From contig CAJTMW010000010.1 in NCBI GenBank assembly GCA_910577275.1, positions 62,001 to 126,000 on the forward strand: a stretch of 64,000 nucleotides of DNA, read 5' to 3'. The position numbers and the translations under genes were made by a program. The notes below the pieces were generated by a model, which made no database searches, had not been told where the DNA came from, and saw only the letters and a list, made by a program, of their open reading frames with translations. Source of the stretch: an uncultured Lachnospiraceae bacterium. GTDB taxonomy: Bacteria > Bacillota > Clostridia > Lachnospirales > Lachnospiraceae. This document shows positions 9,499 through 17,962 of the stretch, piece by piece (the stretch's first letter is position 1; each line of letters opens with the position of its first letter).

Positions 9499-10362
9499 AT
9501 GAAACAAAAAACTAAAAAAGACTTTTTGTGTATGCTTTTTATTCTGCCCAGCCTGGCTGGAATGTGCATTTTTTACATTGTGCCTTTTCTGTCCACGCTG
9601 TATTATTCCCTGATTAACAACATGGCGGATAAAAAGTGGGCGGGATTTCAGCATTTCGCGAGCCTTTTTGCCAACGATTTGTATATGCAGGCCGGGAGGA
9701 ACACGCTTCTTTTCATACTGGCCTCCGTTCCCACAGGGATGGCGATTGCATTGCTTCTGGTTCTGGCGCTTCGGAAGAAAAAATGGGGCAAAACGGCTCT
9801 GTTTTTTCTACTGGTTCCCCTGATTGTGCCCTCCGGGACCACCATTGCGTTCTGGAAATCGGTTTTTGGAAAGACCGGTCTTATCAGCAATCTGTGGCAG
9901 ATGGCGGGAGGGGGGCCCCTCAGCCTTGAAAACAGCGGCTGGGCCTTTGCGGTGATTGTAATCGTGTTTTTATGGAAAAATATCAGCTTTTCCATCGTTT
10001 TATTCTGGTCGGGGATTAACTGGATTCCCAAAGCCTATTATGAACAGAGCCAGATAGACGGTGCCACGTCCTGGGAGCAGTTTAAGTACATCACCTGGAT
10101 ATATTTAAGCCCTACCACCTTTGTTGTGCTGCTGATGTCGATTGTAAACTCCTTTAAGGTGTTTAAGGAAATTTACATGCTGTACGGCGCTTATCCGACG
10201 CCCTCCATTTACATGCTTCAGCACTACATGAATAACCAGTTCACGGCCATGAACATGCAGAAGCTTTCGGCCTCCTCCTGGGTGATGTTCGTGGTTCTCG
10301 GGGCGATGCTGTGGGTTGTCTATAAGCTGCAATGCCGCATGACGGATTATTCCCGCGAGTAA
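9499..10362 (+). CDS. Sugar ABC transporter permease, MalF/UgpA type
   Basis: 287 residues, ATG 9499 preceded by AAAGGAGG. Six predicted membrane segments and the permease EAA-like loop with YYEQSQIDGATSWEQFKYITWIYLSPT, which contacts the ATPase. Partner of the second permease at 10488. Confidence 0.88.
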   Translation: MKQKTKKDFLCMLFILPSLAGMCIFYIVPFLSTLYYSLINNMADKKWAGFQHFASLFANDLYMQAGRNTLLFILASVPTGMAIALLLVLALRKKKWGKTALFFLLVPLIVPSGTTIAFWKSVFGKTGLISNLWQMAGGGPLSLENSGWAFAVIVIVFLWKNISFSIVLFWSGINWIPKAYYEQSQIDGATSWEQFKYITWIYLSPTTFVVLLMSIVNSFKVFKEIYMLYGAYPTPSIYMLQHYMNNQFTAMNMQKLSASSWVMFVVLGAMLWVVYKLQCRMTDYSRE

Positions 10363-10487
10363 CGAGCCAGGTGCAGGTGACTGTCTGCAGGCATTTGGCG
10401 ACTGCCGTGGGGGTCAAAGCCTGTTGCTTGCGGCGGGGTTTTGACCGCGAGTGAGAAAATACACGGATTGGGAAGAAGGAGGCTTTC

Positions 10488-11249
10488 ATGGAAAAAAAGG
10501 CAGGAAAAGTATTATCCGTTTGTATCATCGGGGCCGCGGTGGCGGTTGCCGTTTTGCCGCTGGCCATGACGACGGGGAAATCTTTGGAGTTCAAAGAAGG
10601 ATATAAGGACCTTGTGATGAATCCGGTGTATCTGCGGCTTATCTGGAATTCCGTCGCTTTGCTGCTTCCGATTCTGGCGGGACAGTTTTTGATTGCGCCT
10701 CTGGCGGCGTACGGGTTCTGTCAGTGGAGATGGAAATATAAGGAAGGGTTGTTTTTTGTCTATATGATTGTGATGCTGATGCCTATGCAGCTTACGCTGG
10801 TGCCCCATTATCTGGTGACAGGCTGGCTTGGGATTCGCCATAGCTGGTGGGCGATTATCCTTCCGGCGATGTTCCACCCCTTAGGGGTCTTTCTGATAAG
10901 ACAGCAGATAAAGGACTTTCCGGAAGAATGTCTGGAAGCCGCCCGTCTGGACGGAGCGGGAGAGTTTCAGATTTACCGGAGGATTATGTACCCCAATATG
11001 ACGGGGGTGATTTCGGCGATGCTGATTCTGCTTTTTGTGGACAACTGGAATATCGTTGACCAGGCGGTAGTGTTTATCGAGGAATCCTACAAGTTTCCGA
11101 TGTCGGTGTATTTAAGCCAGTTGCTTGACGGAGAGGCTGTGGTGTATTATGCGGCGTCCGTGATTTACATGCTTCCGGCGCTGTTTGCCTTCCTCATGGC
11201 AAAGGAATATCTGATAGAGGGAATCAGCATGTCCGGCGTCAAGAGCTGA
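10488..11249 (+). CDS. Sugar ABC transporter permease, MalG/UgpE type
   Basis: 253 residues, ATG 10488 with AAGGAGG 6 bases upstream. Hydrophobic with the EAA loop FPEECLEAARLDGAGEFQIYRRIMYPNM. It pairs with the upstream permease and binding protein. The N-terminus is slightly short for the family but includes the first membrane segment. Confidence 0.88.
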   Translation: MEKKAGKVLSVCIIGAAVAVAVLPLAMTTGKSLEFKEGYKDLVMNPVYLRLIWNSVALLLPILAGQFLIAPLAAYGFCQWRWKYKEGLFFVYMIVMLMPMQLTLVPHYLVTGWLGIRHSWWAIILPAMFHPLGVFLIRQQIKDFPEECLEAARLDGAGEFQIYRRIMYPNMTGVISAMLILLFVDNWNIVDQAVVFIEESYKFPMSVYLSQLLDGEAVVYYAASVIYMLPALFAFLMAKEYLIEGISMSGVKS

Positions 11250-11361
11250 TACGGACAGCGTGAGGAAAATCAGAGAAACGGGCTGACGCAGGGCGGAAGA
11301 GTCACATAGAAAAATCGGACGGAAATTGCAAATCAGGAGAGACTGCAGGGGGAGAGACCGC

Positions 11362-12000
11362 ATGAAAAAGGATAAAGGTGATAAAATGAGTTTTTCCAAA
11401 AAGCTGGGGCTGCTTTTACTGTCAGGCTGGGTGCTTTGGCTGGCAGGGGTTACGGCCGGGGCGCTTTTGCACGAAAGGAAAATGATGCCGGAGGTTGAAA
11501 CAGGATACCCGCAGGCCGGCACAATCGTTTATAACTGTCGGGTGGAGGCGGAGGTTTTAAATAAGGAGGAAGCGTCCCTTATGGTGCCTCACACCTTTCA
11601 TTTGCACTCGCGGCTGTTTCAGGAGGGAACCGACCTTGGAATCGGAACGGTGACTTCCTATGAAATGGGCGGAGACGGGCACTATATGACGCTCAGATTA
11701 AAGGAAGACGGCACCGAGGGAGAACGGCTTCCCGTGGAAATCAATTATGTTCATGATTATGACCAGGTGGTGGACAAAGAGCATATTCATATCAGCAACA
11801 TGGGGATGCCCAGCGTGTTTGTGGTGGACGAGGAGGACGGCGCATGGGGAAAGGAATACCGGCTTCGGGAAATGGACGTGATATGCTTTCCGGTCGATAT
11901 TTCCACAGAGCAGGTTGCGATTCTTGACGAGCTTGCGCAGCCCATAGTGCTTAAAAGCAGCAAGGAGCTGAAAAGCGGCATGAAAGTGAAGGTGGAATAA
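11362..12000 (+). CDS. Membrane-anchored protein of unknown function, last gene of the sugar transporter operon
   Basis: About 212 residues from ATG 11362, with GGGGGAGAG upstream. One N-terminal membrane anchor (LGLLLLSGWVLWLAGVTAGALL), the rest external and beta-rich, with no motif I recognise. The middle (NCRVEAEVLNKEEASLMVPHTFH; ending SKELKSGMKVKVE) resembles the barrel-sandwich region of periplasmic adaptor proteins, but I would not assign it. Same direction as the transporter genes, gap about 110 bases. Confidence 0.5.
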   Translation: MKKDKGDKMSFSKKLGLLLLSGWVLWLAGVTAGALLHERKMMPEVETGYPQAGTIVYNCRVEAEVLNKEEASLMVPHTFHLHSRLFQEGTDLGIGTVTSYEMGGDGHYMTLRLKEDGTEGERLPVEINYVHDYDQVVDKEHIHISNMGMPSVFVVDEEDGAWGKEYRLREMDVICFPVDISTEQVAILDELAQPIVLKSSKELKSGMKVKVE

Positions 12001-12047
12001 GACCTTTGGACACGAAAACTGATTTCCGAGTCTTTTGGAAGCGTGCA

Positions 12048-12076
12048 TTGACGCGGGGAAAACCGCACATTATAAT
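12048..12076 (+). promoter_or_regulatory. Sigma-70 promoter of pepT
   Basis: TTGACG (12048-12053), exactly 17 bases, TATAAT (12071-12076), 41 bases before the pepT start. Confidence 0.7.
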
Positions 12077-12116
12077 GGAAGAAGCGGAATCATGAAGTGG
12101 AAGAAGGAGAAAGAAA

Positions 12117-13343
12117 ATGGAAAGAGTAATCGAAAACTTTTTAAGGTATGCTGCGATTGACACGGAGTCGTCAGAGGAAAGCGAGGCAACGCCGTCCACG
12201 GCAAAGCAGCATAATCTGGCGCGGGTTCTGGTAACGCAGCTTGAGGAGATGGGGGCGGAGGAAATCACCTATGATGAGGAGCATTGTTATGTGTATGCCT
12301 CAATTCCGGCTTCGGTGGGGTGCGAGATGTCTCCGGTAATCGGCTTTATTGCCCATATGGATACTTCTCCGGCGGTAACCGGCGCAGGAGTAAAGCCGCG
12401 GATAATAGAAAATTATGACGGAAAGGATATTCTGCTGAATGAGGAAAAGCAGGTGGTGATGAAGACTGCCGATTTCCCGGAGCTTACAGGTTATGAAGGG
12501 AAAAGGCTGATTGTTACCGACGGGACCACGCTTCTGGGCGCGGACGACAAGGCGGGCGTTGCGGAGATTATGGCGATGGCGGAGTATCTGCTTTTGAACC
12601 CCGAAATTCTGCACGGAAAAATAAGGGTTGGTTTTACGCCGGACGAGGAGATTGGAGCCGGTGCGGATTATTTTAACGTGGAGCTTTTTGACGCGGATTA
12701 CGCCTATACGGTGGATGGCGGAAGGCTGGGCGAGCTGGAATACGAAAACTTTAACGCCGCCGGAGCAAAGGTAAGGATACACGGAAGAAGCGTGCATCCC
12801 GGAGAAGCAAAGGACAAGATGCGCAATGCTGTTTTGATGGCGCAGGAGTTCCAGTCCATGCTTCCCGTCGCGGAGAATCCTATGTACACCTGCGGTTACG
12901 AGGGCTTTTATCATCTGGACGCGTTAAACGGCACCGTGGAGGAAGCTGTGGCGGAGTATATTATCCGGGACCATGACAGGGAAAAATTTGAGAGGAAGAA
13001 AGAAACCTTCCTCAGAACCGGGAAATTTCTGAACGAAAAGTACGGGGAAGGAACCTTTGAGATTGAGCTGAAGGATTCCTACTATAATATGAAAGAGGTC
13101 ATCGAAGAAAACATGCATCTTGTGGACAATGCAAAGGCTGCTATGGAGGAGCTTGGCATCGAGCCGGTGGTGGTGCCCATCCGGGGCGGTACGGACGGCG
13201 CAAGGCTTTCCTTTATGGGACTGCCCTGTCCGAACCTGTGTACCGGAGGCGCCAATTTCCACGGGCGGTTTGAGTATGCATGCGCGGACGAGATGGAAAT
13301 GATTGTGGAGCTTTTGGTGAAGCTGGCGGGGAAGTATGCGTAA
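12117..13343 (+). CDS. pepT: Peptidase T (tripeptide aminopeptidase)
   Basis: 408 residues, full length for the M20B family; ATG follows AAGGAGAAAGAAA. Zinc-site motifs are visible: GFIAHMDTSPA (His/Asp), TTLLGADDKAGVAEIM (bridging Asp), FTPDEEIGAGADYF (catalytic Glu pair), VDGG, and PIRGGTDGARLSFMGLPCPNLCTGG. A cytosolic enzyme releasing N-terminal residues from tripeptides. Own promoter; single-gene unit facing the convergent MFS gene. Confidence 0.95.
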   Translation: MERVIENFLRYAAIDTESSEESEATPSTAKQHNLARVLVTQLEEMGAEEITYDEEHCYVYASIPASVGCEMSPVIGFIAHMDTSPAVTGAGVKPRIIENYDGKDILLNEEKQVVMKTADFPELTGYEGKRLIVTDGTTLLGADDKAGVAEIMAMAEYLLLNPEILHGKIRVGFTPDEEIGAGADYFNVELFDADYAYTVDGGRLGELEYENFNAAGAKVRIHGRSVHPGEAKDKMRNAVLMAQEFQSMLPVAENPMYTCGYEGFYHLDALNGTVEEAVAEYIIRDHDREKFERKKETFLRTGKFLNEKYGEGTFEIELKDSYYNMKEVIEENMHLVDNAKAAMEELGIEPVVVPIRGGTDGARLSFMGLPCPNLCTGGANFHGRFEYACADEMEMIVELLVKLAGKYA

Positions 13344-13390
13344 AATTTATTCCTGTTGCGCAGATGATATTGTGAAAGCCTGTTGCCTTT

Positions 13391-14581
13391 TCATTTTTTA
13401 GTGCCTTTATCTTTCCTCCAATATCTCCTATGGAAAACAAGCCCCGTAAGGGCGGATATACCGGCCAGCGCATAGGTGATTGTATAGCCCGCTGCAGCGG
13501 ATACGGCACCGAAGACGGAGGAGCCAAGCCCGGTGCCGATGCTTCCCGAGAGCATAAACGCCGTTCCGGCCAGTCCGCGATGGTCTTCGGGAACGACGGA
13601 GAAGCTTTCCGCCTGAAAAATCTGAGTCACGGCTGTAAGGCCGATTCCCACCGCCACCGCAGAAAGAAGCATAAGGGGCATACTCCAGGCAAAGGCAATC
13701 ATGGCAGTACCTGCAGAGGTAAGAAGTATGCCTGCAAAGGTACAGGTCTTTTTGGATAGCTTTTTAAGCGCGCTGCCAACAAGAAGCCTTGTTGCGATAC
13801 AGGTGCCCTGGTTTATGATGAAATAAAGGTTAATCTGCCGGAGGCCTCTGCTGAGTCCGCAGGGTGTAAGAAAGGTGTTTACCGGGCTGTTGCTGAAAGT
13901 GATGATAAAGTTTAAAAGCATGGGCAGCAGCATCAAAGAAAGCAGCGGTACGGAAAAGCCTGACGCCTTTCTGCCGCCCGAGGCAGAGTCCGCGCGCTCC
14001 GCATGGCTGTAATGTTCCTCGATAAAAAGGGTGATGACAAAGGAGATACCGCCCATAACGGCTCCCGAGATAAACATGACGGCGGAACCGAAAGTATTGT
14101 AGAGAGCAAGCCCGATGGTGGGTGTGACGGCAAAGGCAATGGAACCGGCTGCACCGAAAATGCCCACAGCGTCTACCAGATGTTCTTCATCGGTAACGTC
14201 GGCAACAACGATGGGCGGTACCGGAAAAAAGATGCCGGTGGTAAATCCGCAAAGAACCCTGAGGGCAAAGATAAACGTAAGATTGTCTGTAAAGCAGAAC
14301 AAAAGTGTGTTTAGGAAAAACAGACCGCTGCCCAAAACCAGAAGCTTTTTCCGGCCGATTCTGTCGATGAGGGGCGCCATGACGAGATTGGTGACCATGG
14401 TCAGGAGGGTGAGACCGGTCATCATAAAGCCGGTCATGGCATTACTGCCGCCAAGGTCGAGGATATAAACCGGCAGGATGGACTGTAAAATACTGTTGGG
14501 GTAGGACGCAATACAGCAGACCAGATTGATGAGGATAAAATCCTTATTCCATAATTTGCGGGACAAAATATTTGATTTCAC
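13391..14581 (-). CDS. MFS drug/metabolite exporter
   Basis: 396 residues, about 12 membrane segments, with the MFS motif A loop (LIDRIGRKKLLVLG) after the second segment. Divergent from a MerR regulator, with the shared intergenic promoter carrying a 19-bp spacer (14617-14647), so it is most likely the regulator's target. The substrate is unknown; the MerR partner suggests export of a drug-like or toxic compound. Confidence 0.85.
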   Translation of the reverse strand: MKSNILSRKLWNKDFILINLVCCIASYPNSILQSILPVYILDLGGSNAMTGFMMTGLTLLTMVTNLVMAPLIDRIGRKKLLVLGSGLFFLNTLLFCFTDNLTFIFALRVLCGFTTGIFFPVPPIVVADVTDEEHLVDAVGIFGAAGSIAFAVTPTIGLALYNTFGSAVMFISGAVMGGISFVITLFIEEHYSHAERADSASGGRKASGFSVPLLSLMLLPMLLNFIITFSNSPVNTFLTPCGLSRGLRQINLYFIINQGTCIATRLLVGSALKKLSKKTCTFAGILLTSAGTAMIAFAWSMPLMLLSAVAVGIGLTAVTQIFQAESFSVVPEDHRGLAGTAFMLSGSIGTGLGSSVFGAVSAAAGYTITYALAGISALTGLVFHRRYWRKDKGTKK

Positions 14582-14616
14582 TGTTTTTTCTCCATTTGTT
14601 TTGTTATAATATATTT

Positions 14617-14647
14617 ATTCTACAACTTAAAGTTAACTTTAAGTCAA
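14617..14647 (-). promoter_or_regulatory. MerR-type promoter/operator of the MFS exporter
   Basis: Read on the minus strand: TTGACT, 19-base spacer, TAGAAT. The over-long spacer is the hallmark of MerR-activated promoters. Between the elements lies a perfect 20-bp palindrome, ACTTAAAGTTAACTTTAAGT, at 14625-14644, the expected MerR dimer site. Confidence 0.85.
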
Positions 14648-14668
14648 TGGGCGGGAGGAAATATCTTT

Positions 14669-15121
14669 ATGTTATATACTATAGGTGAGGTCGCCGGGAT
14701 TTTAAATATAGCGCCGTCAACAATCCGTTATTATGATAAGGAAGGATTGCTGCCCTTTGTGGAACGCTCTGCGGGAGGGATTCGTGTTTTTTCGGAATCA
14801 GACCTGGGATGGCTGAAGACGATTTCCTGTCTGAAAAGCACCGGAATGCCTGTTAAAAGTATACGTAATTATGTTGAAAGCGCTATGAAAGGCGATGAAA
14901 CTATTGAGGAGCGGCTGGAAATAATCTATGAGCAAAGGGAACGGCTGCTTGAGCAGATGAAAGAGCTTCAGCGCACGCTGGATATCGTGGAATATAAATG
15001 CTGGTATTACGAAACCGCCCGAAAGGAAGGGACAGAGGAAGCATTGAAAGTCATGACGCTGGCGGATATCCCTGAAAAATACCATGCGGTCATAGAACAT
15101 CTTCATGGAAAATCCGGTTGA
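14669..15121 (+). CDS. MerR-family transcriptional regulator
   Basis: 150 residues. Canonical N-terminal winged helix (YTIGEVAGILNIAPSTIRYYDKEGLLPF, then RVFSESDLGWLKTISCLKSTGMPVKSIRNYV), a long dimerisation coiled coil (EERLEIIYEQRERLLEQMKELQRTLDIVEYKCWYYE) and a short C-terminal tail without cysteine ligands. It therefore probably senses an organic effector. Divergently transcribed from the MFS exporter across the palindrome at 14625-14644. Confidence 0.92.
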   Translation: MLYTIGEVAGILNIAPSTIRYYDKEGLLPFVERSAGGIRVFSESDLGWLKTISCLKSTGMPVKSIRNYVESAMKGDETIEERLEIIYEQRERLLEQMKELQRTLDIVEYKCWYYETARKEGTEEALKVMTLADIPEKYHAVIEHLHGKSG

Positions 15122-15158
15122 AATTCCTGCCGTCACGGCGGGCGTTTCAACCGGATTT
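15110..15158 (+). terminator. Terminator hairpin overlapping the MerR gene stop
   Basis: 14-bp perfect arms AAATCCGGTTGAAA (15110-15123) and TTTCAACCGGATTT (15145-15158), followed by TCTGTTTT. The left arm contains the TGA stop codon. Confidence 0.75.
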
Positions 15159-15224
15159 TCTGTTTTACAATAAGCTGACTTACAAAGCATGACAGCGTAC
15201 ATTTGTTATTGTCGGAATTTGCCG

Positions 15225-16295
15225 TCAGGAATTAACCAGCGTCCTTCCCTGCTGGGCAATTGCAATATAGGTCTTTCCCGTGTTTAACTGGATTTCGTTT
15301 CCGTTATCGTCATAATATCTGGTAGGAGAGTAATCGGAGGTCTTTTTCCAGGTAATGTGGATGCCCTTTCCCTTCGTGAAATAGTATCCGTCGCTGGTGG
15401 AATCCACGGTCTGAAAAGCAAGGTAACCCTTGGTATCACGTTTGGACCATTTGGTATTCTGGACAATCACGTTGGCAAAGGTAAGCTGATTGCCGGTAAG
15501 GCTGTCCACCTGAGCCTTTCCGTGAATGTTTTTGGCGTAGAGTCCGGTTTCGGGGTTGTATGTAAGGCTGCTCTTTGTATAAGGAAAGATATCGGATAAA
15601 TCAATGGTATTGCCGGGAACCGTTCCCTCATACTGCTCTAACGTATTTCCCTCCGGTGCAAACTGGAAGTGGGAGGCATTGTAATACTCGGGTCTGGTGG
15701 TCAGGGAATAGCCTAAATCGTTGCAGGCGCTGGTAATGCCTTCGCCGCTGACATAAGCGTTGTGCGGCACCTTTCTGTCTGTGGAACGGAAAAATGCCGA
15801 GGAGCCGGGAGCGCCGCCGCCGGTTCCGTATTCTCTGGCTGCTGAAAGGTTATTGATTTCGGGCGCCGTTATTTTGCTCTGCATATAGTGAACGCCGCCC
15901 ACATGAATCAGAATCGGGTCCCACTCGGTGGCAAGGGTGATGTAGTAATCGCGGCAGCTTCGGATGCTTCCGATACGGTCAAGCCCCTGCCAGTCGTCGA
16001 TAATTGCCATCTGGCGGGACATTTCCCCTTCTTCCATGATTTCATAAAGAACCTTTGCGTTGCCGATTCCGTAGGAGGGCTGGGCAGCTTTGTCCGTGGG
16101 TACCATAACGGCAATCGGACGCTGGGAAGCCTGAGCGGAGGATACCGGTTCCCCTGTGTAAACGCTTGCAACCTGCTCGTCCGCCAAAACCGCACCGGTT
16201 CCCGATACAGACGGCATAAAGCAGAACGCTGCGGCACAGAGTCCTGTGGTAAGCACAGCGGCGATGAGTTTTTTCATGATTTTTTTCTTATGCAT
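15225..16295 (-). CDS. DUF3048 (YerB-like) secreted protein
   Basis: 356 residues, signal peptide KKLIAAVLTTGLCAAAFCF then SVSGTGAVLADE. The mature part matches DUF3048: RPIAVMVPTDKAAQPSYGIGNAKVLYEIMEEGEMSRQMAIIDD, IGSIRSCRDYYITLATEWDPILIHVGG, and GYYFTKGKGIHITWKK in the C-terminal domain. Extracytoplasmic, with no established enzymatic activity. No obvious operon partner. Confidence 0.85.
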   Translation of the reverse strand: MHKKKIMKKLIAAVLTTGLCAAAFCFMPSVSGTGAVLADEQVASVYTGEPVSSAQASQRPIAVMVPTDKAAQPSYGIGNAKVLYEIMEEGEMSRQMAIIDDWQGLDRIGSIRSCRDYYITLATEWDPILIHVGGVHYMQSKITAPEINNLSAAREYGTGGGAPGSSAFFRSTDRKVPHNAYVSGEGITSACNDLGYSLTTRPEYYNASHFQFAPEGNTLEQYEGTVPGNTIDLSDIFPYTKSSLTYNPETGLYAKNIHGKAQVDSLTGNQLTFANVIVQNTKWSKRDTKGYLAFQTVDSTSDGYYFTKGKGIHITWKKTSDYSPTRYYDDNGNEIQLNTGKTYIAIAQQGRTLVNS

Positions 16296-16443
16296 GATAA
16301 TTTCCCCTTTACTTTCTTAAGTGTGTTTTTAGTTTCGTAAAGTATCATAACTCTTTGAGGGAGGGGAGTCAATGAATAATAATGGAAAACCGCGGAAATC
16401 AATTTTCGGATTCCGGCGAAGGTATGCGGAGCCGAAAAGGATG

Positions 16444-16860
16444 TCAGGCTCTCCGTATTTCAATCAGCCGAAGCAGGTCGCGGCAGAGGCTGCCGTCGTC
16501 CTCCAAATCAATCATCAGCCATTTCTGCCCGTTGCCTTCTTTGGTCTGGCGGTAGATTTCCTGAAGTTCGGCGCAGCAGTCCGGCAGCAGGGCCTCAACG
16601 GCTTCTTTTTCCTTCTGACCGACTACAAAAAGGACAGTGAAATACAGCTCCCGGGGATAAACGGTGCACAGGGTTTTTCCCGACTTCTTAAATTTGATAT
16701 TCCATCCCTTTTCCCAGCTGCAGGAACTGAATTCGATTTTTTCCGTTATCTTGTACTTTTCCTTTATTTCTGTACAGAATTGGCTGAAAAAGGGATTTCT
16801 GACATACTCCGCTATCTCATTTAATGTGGGACAGAACTCTTTTGACTGTAAATTAACCAT
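16444..16860 (-). CDS. DUF3788 family protein
   Basis: 138 residues, cytosolic. Pattern WNIKFKKSGKTLCTVYPRELYFTVLFVVGQKEKEAVEALL and QKWLMIDLEDDGSLCRDLLRLIEIRR fits the small DUF3788 family of unknown function. GGAGAAT upstream of the ATG on the minus strand. Divergent from the TipAS-type MerR gene. Confidence 0.75.
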   Translation of the reverse strand: MVNLQSKEFCPTLNEIAEYVRNPFFSQFCTEIKEKYKITEKIEFSSCSWEKGWNIKFKKSGKTLCTVYPRELYFTVLFVVGQKEKEAVEALLPDCCAELQEIYRQTKEGNGQKWLMIDLEDDGSLCRDLLRLIEIRRA

Positions 16861-16943
16861 AGGGGATTCTCCTTTCAGTCTAATTATACAGTATAAATCT
16901 GTCTGGCGGAATAAAGAAAATTATGAAAAAAGTAAAAAAGCTA

Positions 16944-16974
16944 TTGACTCTGACGTTGTGTCATACTTTATACT
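16944..16974 (+). promoter_or_regulatory. MerR-type autoregulated promoter
   Basis: TTGACT (16944-16949), 19-base spacer, TATACT (16969-16974). Within the spacer the small dyad TGAC-GTTGT-GTCA is visible. The 19-bp spacing marks activation by the MerR protein encoded immediately downstream. Confidence 0.8.
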
Positions 16975-17001
16975 GTTTTCAGACGGGAGGGAATGAAAGC
17001 T

Positions 17002-17736
17002 ATGAGGACAGTAAAAGAAGTCAGCAGTTTAACAGGCGTAAGTATACGTGCGCTCCATCACTACGATTCCATTGGTCTGCTGCGGCCGACGCAGGTCACG
17101 GATTCAGGGTACAGGCTTTATGACGATAAGGCGCTGGAAAAGCTGCAGATAATATTGCTGTTCAAAGAGCTGAAATTTCCGTTAAAGGAAATAAAGAAGA
17201 TTCTGGATAATCCTTTCTTTGACAGGAAAGAGGCGCTGGAGCAGCAAATAGGACTTCTTGTGCTGCAAAGAGAGCACATCGAGGGTCTGATAAATCTTGC
17301 CCGTGAAATACAGACAAAAGGAGTGAAGAAAGTGCTTGATTTTAACGCATTCGATACAAAAAAAATGGACGAATATACAAGGCAGGCCAGGGAAAAGTGG
17401 GGAAACACAAAGGCCTGGCAGGAGTTTGAAGAAAAATCCAAAGACAGGACGTCCGGGGAGGAGCAGGCCGTGGGAAAGGAAATGATGGAGATTTTCCGGG
17501 AATTTGGCGGACTGAGGACAAAGGAGCCCGGAGAGGGAGCGGTTCAGGAGCTGGTGCAAAAGCTCCGCGATTTTATAACGGAGCATTATTATCAGTGTAC
17601 GCCTGAGATTTTGCGCGGTCTTGGAGAAATGTATGCCGGAGGAAACAGCTTTACCGACAACATTGACAGCGCAGGCGGAGAGGGAACCGCCGGGTTCGTC
17701 AAAAGAGCGATTGACGTATATTGCAGCAAAAAATAA
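17002..17736 (+). CDS. MerR regulator with TipAS antibiotic-recognition domain
   Basis: 244 residues from ATG 17002 (GGGAGG 11 bases upstream; the ATG at 16993 is too close to the site). N-terminal MerR helix-turn-helix (TVKEVSSLTGVSIRALHHYDSIGLLRP), coiled coil (EQQIGLLVLQREHIEGLINLA), then a TipAS-like all-alpha domain (WGNTKAWQEFEEKSKDRT, RDFITEHYYQCTPEILRGLGEMYAGG, FVKRAIDVYCSKK). TipAS domains bind thiopeptides and other bulky compounds. It probably activates its own 19-bp-spacer promoter, and the MATE pump 230 bases downstream may be a target. Confidence 0.92.
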   Translation: MRTVKEVSSLTGVSIRALHHYDSIGLLRPTQVTDSGYRLYDDKALEKLQIILLFKELKFPLKEIKKILDNPFFDRKEALEQQIGLLVLQREHIEGLINLAREIQTKGVKKVLDFNAFDTKKMDEYTRQAREKWGNTKAWQEFEEKSKDRTSGEEQAVGKEMMEIFREFGGLRTKEPGEGAVQELVQKLRDFITEHYYQCTPEILRGLGEMYAGGNSFTDNIDSAGGEGTAGFVKRAIDVYCSKK

Positions 17737-17754
17737 CTGTAAACCGGAAAGCCG

Positions 17755-17796
17755 GGAAGCAGCCGTTCTGCCGTAAAGGACAGGGCGGCTGCTTCC
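17755..17796 (+). terminator. Terminator-like hairpin after the TipAS gene
   Basis: 11-bp perfect arms GGAAGCAGCCG (17755-17765) and CGGCTGCTTCC (17786-17796). There is no clear T run, so termination is less certain. Confidence 0.5.
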
Positions 17797-17839
17797 TGCT
17801 GCGAGCAACGCTGCCGCAGAAATGAACGGAAATTCCATA

Positions 17840-17868
17840 TTGTGTTTCTCCGCCGCCGAAACTATAAT
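17840..17868 (+). promoter_or_regulatory. Promoter of the first MATE gene
   Basis: TTGTGT, 17 bases, TATAAT; start codon about 95 bases downstream. Confidence 0.55.
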
Positions 17869-17962
17869 AGAATTATGAGAAGCGGGAAGATTTCCTATGA
17901 CCGGGCAGGCACCGGCAAACGAAGCCTTGTATGGAAAGTGTCGATATAACAGGAGAAGAATA

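Noticed and set aside
12300..12914. 204-codon minus-strand open frame within pepT
   Set aside because: Lies wholly inside the conserved peptidase T gene and has no family features or ribosome site.
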